Positions 28,610 through 28,725 of a stretch of 28,725 nucleotides of DNA are shown one piece after another. Each line of letters opens with the position of its first letter. The stretch's first letter is position 1. The DNA is taken from contig JAPPEF010000098.1 in the NCBI GenBank assembly GCA_028875335.1, positions 1 to 28,725 of the forward strand, given 5' to 3'. Source of the stretch: Gemmatimonadota bacterium (GTDB taxonomy: Bacteria > Latescibacterota > UBA2968 > UBA8231). The notes beneath the pieces were generated by a model. The model saw only the letters and a list, made by a program, of their open reading frames with translations. It had not been told where the DNA came from and made no database searches. Made by a program: the position numbers and the translations under genes.

Positions 28610-28725
28610 CTATTCTTCCGGGTTGGCAATCGAGATTTTGGTAGCCCCGGCCAGTTTGAGCTCGTCTAGTACATCGACGAAGGTCCGATAGGTAGCCCCG
28701 CGCTCGGTCTTGAGCGAGACGATCA
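28610..28725 (-). CDS. exbD: Second ExbD/TolR-type protein (C-terminal end only)
   Basis: The visible frame reads IVSLKTERGATYRTFVDVLD, then ELKLAGATKISIANPEE and stop. It is the end of an ExbD periplasmic domain, with the usual ...Y..vv.vld.lk.aG...i.i pattern. The N-terminal part including the membrane helix lies beyond the window. Two different exbD genes in tandem before tonB is a common arrangement in FCB and delta-type bacteria. The two copies clearly differ in sequence in the comparable region (VINSTKREL versus ISIANPEE-type ends). Confidence 0.82.
   Translation of the reverse strand, partial: IVSLKTERGATYRTFVDVLDELKLAGATKISIANPEE

Noticed and set aside
1..28725. CRISPR array, insertion sequence with terminal repeats, rRNA operon or riboswitch
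   Set aside because: No regularly spaced repeats, transposase, rRNA sequence or recognised riboswitch core was seen on either strand. The leader of nrdJ was examined for a cobalamin element without success.

Overview
The window reads as a chromosomal segment of a diderm (outer-membrane) bacterium, GC-rich by eye. It carries a BamD-like lipoprotein, a CpoB/YbgF-like lipoprotein, a heptose-phosphate adenylyltransferase, TonB and two ExbD genes. A large Big_5-type lipoprotein whose N-terminus is of the kind seen in the Fibrobacteres-Chlorobi-Bacteroidetes superphylum, together with a mannonate dehydratase/PhyH/M19-like catabolic cluster, would fit an uncultured FCB-type lineage such as Latescibacterota. 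That placement is an inference; no rRNA gene is present to confirm it.

Layout. (1) 1-3616 is an accessory, partly AT-rich patch on the 3' side of tRNA-Arg(ACG). It holds the 5' part of an unrecognised gene, an intact UPF0175 antitoxin with the stump of its PIN toxin, a cysteine desulfurase lacking its N-terminal half, an ORF that also lacks its 5' end, and one intact PD-(D/E)XK nuclease-like gene closed by a strong terminator. It looks like an eroded defence-type island. (2) 3617-8449, all on the minus strand, is a housekeeping block: tRNA-Arg(TCT), tRNA-His, rfaE2, cpoB-like, an unknown anchored protein, bamD, nadD, thrC and tRNA-Arg(ACG), with overlapping or nearly abutting genes. (3) 8482-16203 is a catabolic cluster: six minus-strand genes (zinc alcohol dehydrogenase, 119-aa unknown, PhyH dioxygenase, UxuA-like, metal-ligand-poor M19-like, 676-aa probable toroid protein) and a divergent second uxuA-like gene, with palindromes in the shared control region. 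(4) 16213-17378: tRNA-Leu, tRNA-Cys and thyA. (5) 17423-22601, minus: topA, xerC, a Big_5 lipoprotein and a pilin-like protein, forming an operon. (6) 22771-24281, plus: map and an MBL-fold hydrolase with a 4-bp overlap. (7) 24349-28725, minus: exbD, exbD, tonB, then nrdR and the B12-dependent ribonucleotide reductase nrdJ, which has an NrdR box just downstream of its promoter.

Promoters share a clear grammar: TTGACA-like -35, 17-bp spacer, and a -10 such as TATATT, TACTTT, TAATAT or TACTAT. It was found in front of tRNAs, topA, nrdR, nrdJ and the dehydrogenase operon. The most unusual items are the M19-family protein that has lost four of its expected metal ligands, the divergent two-uxuA sugar-acid cluster with a possibly leaderless first gene, the island of truncated genes beside tRNA-Arg, and a decayed copy of the thyA 5' coding segment just upstream of thyA.
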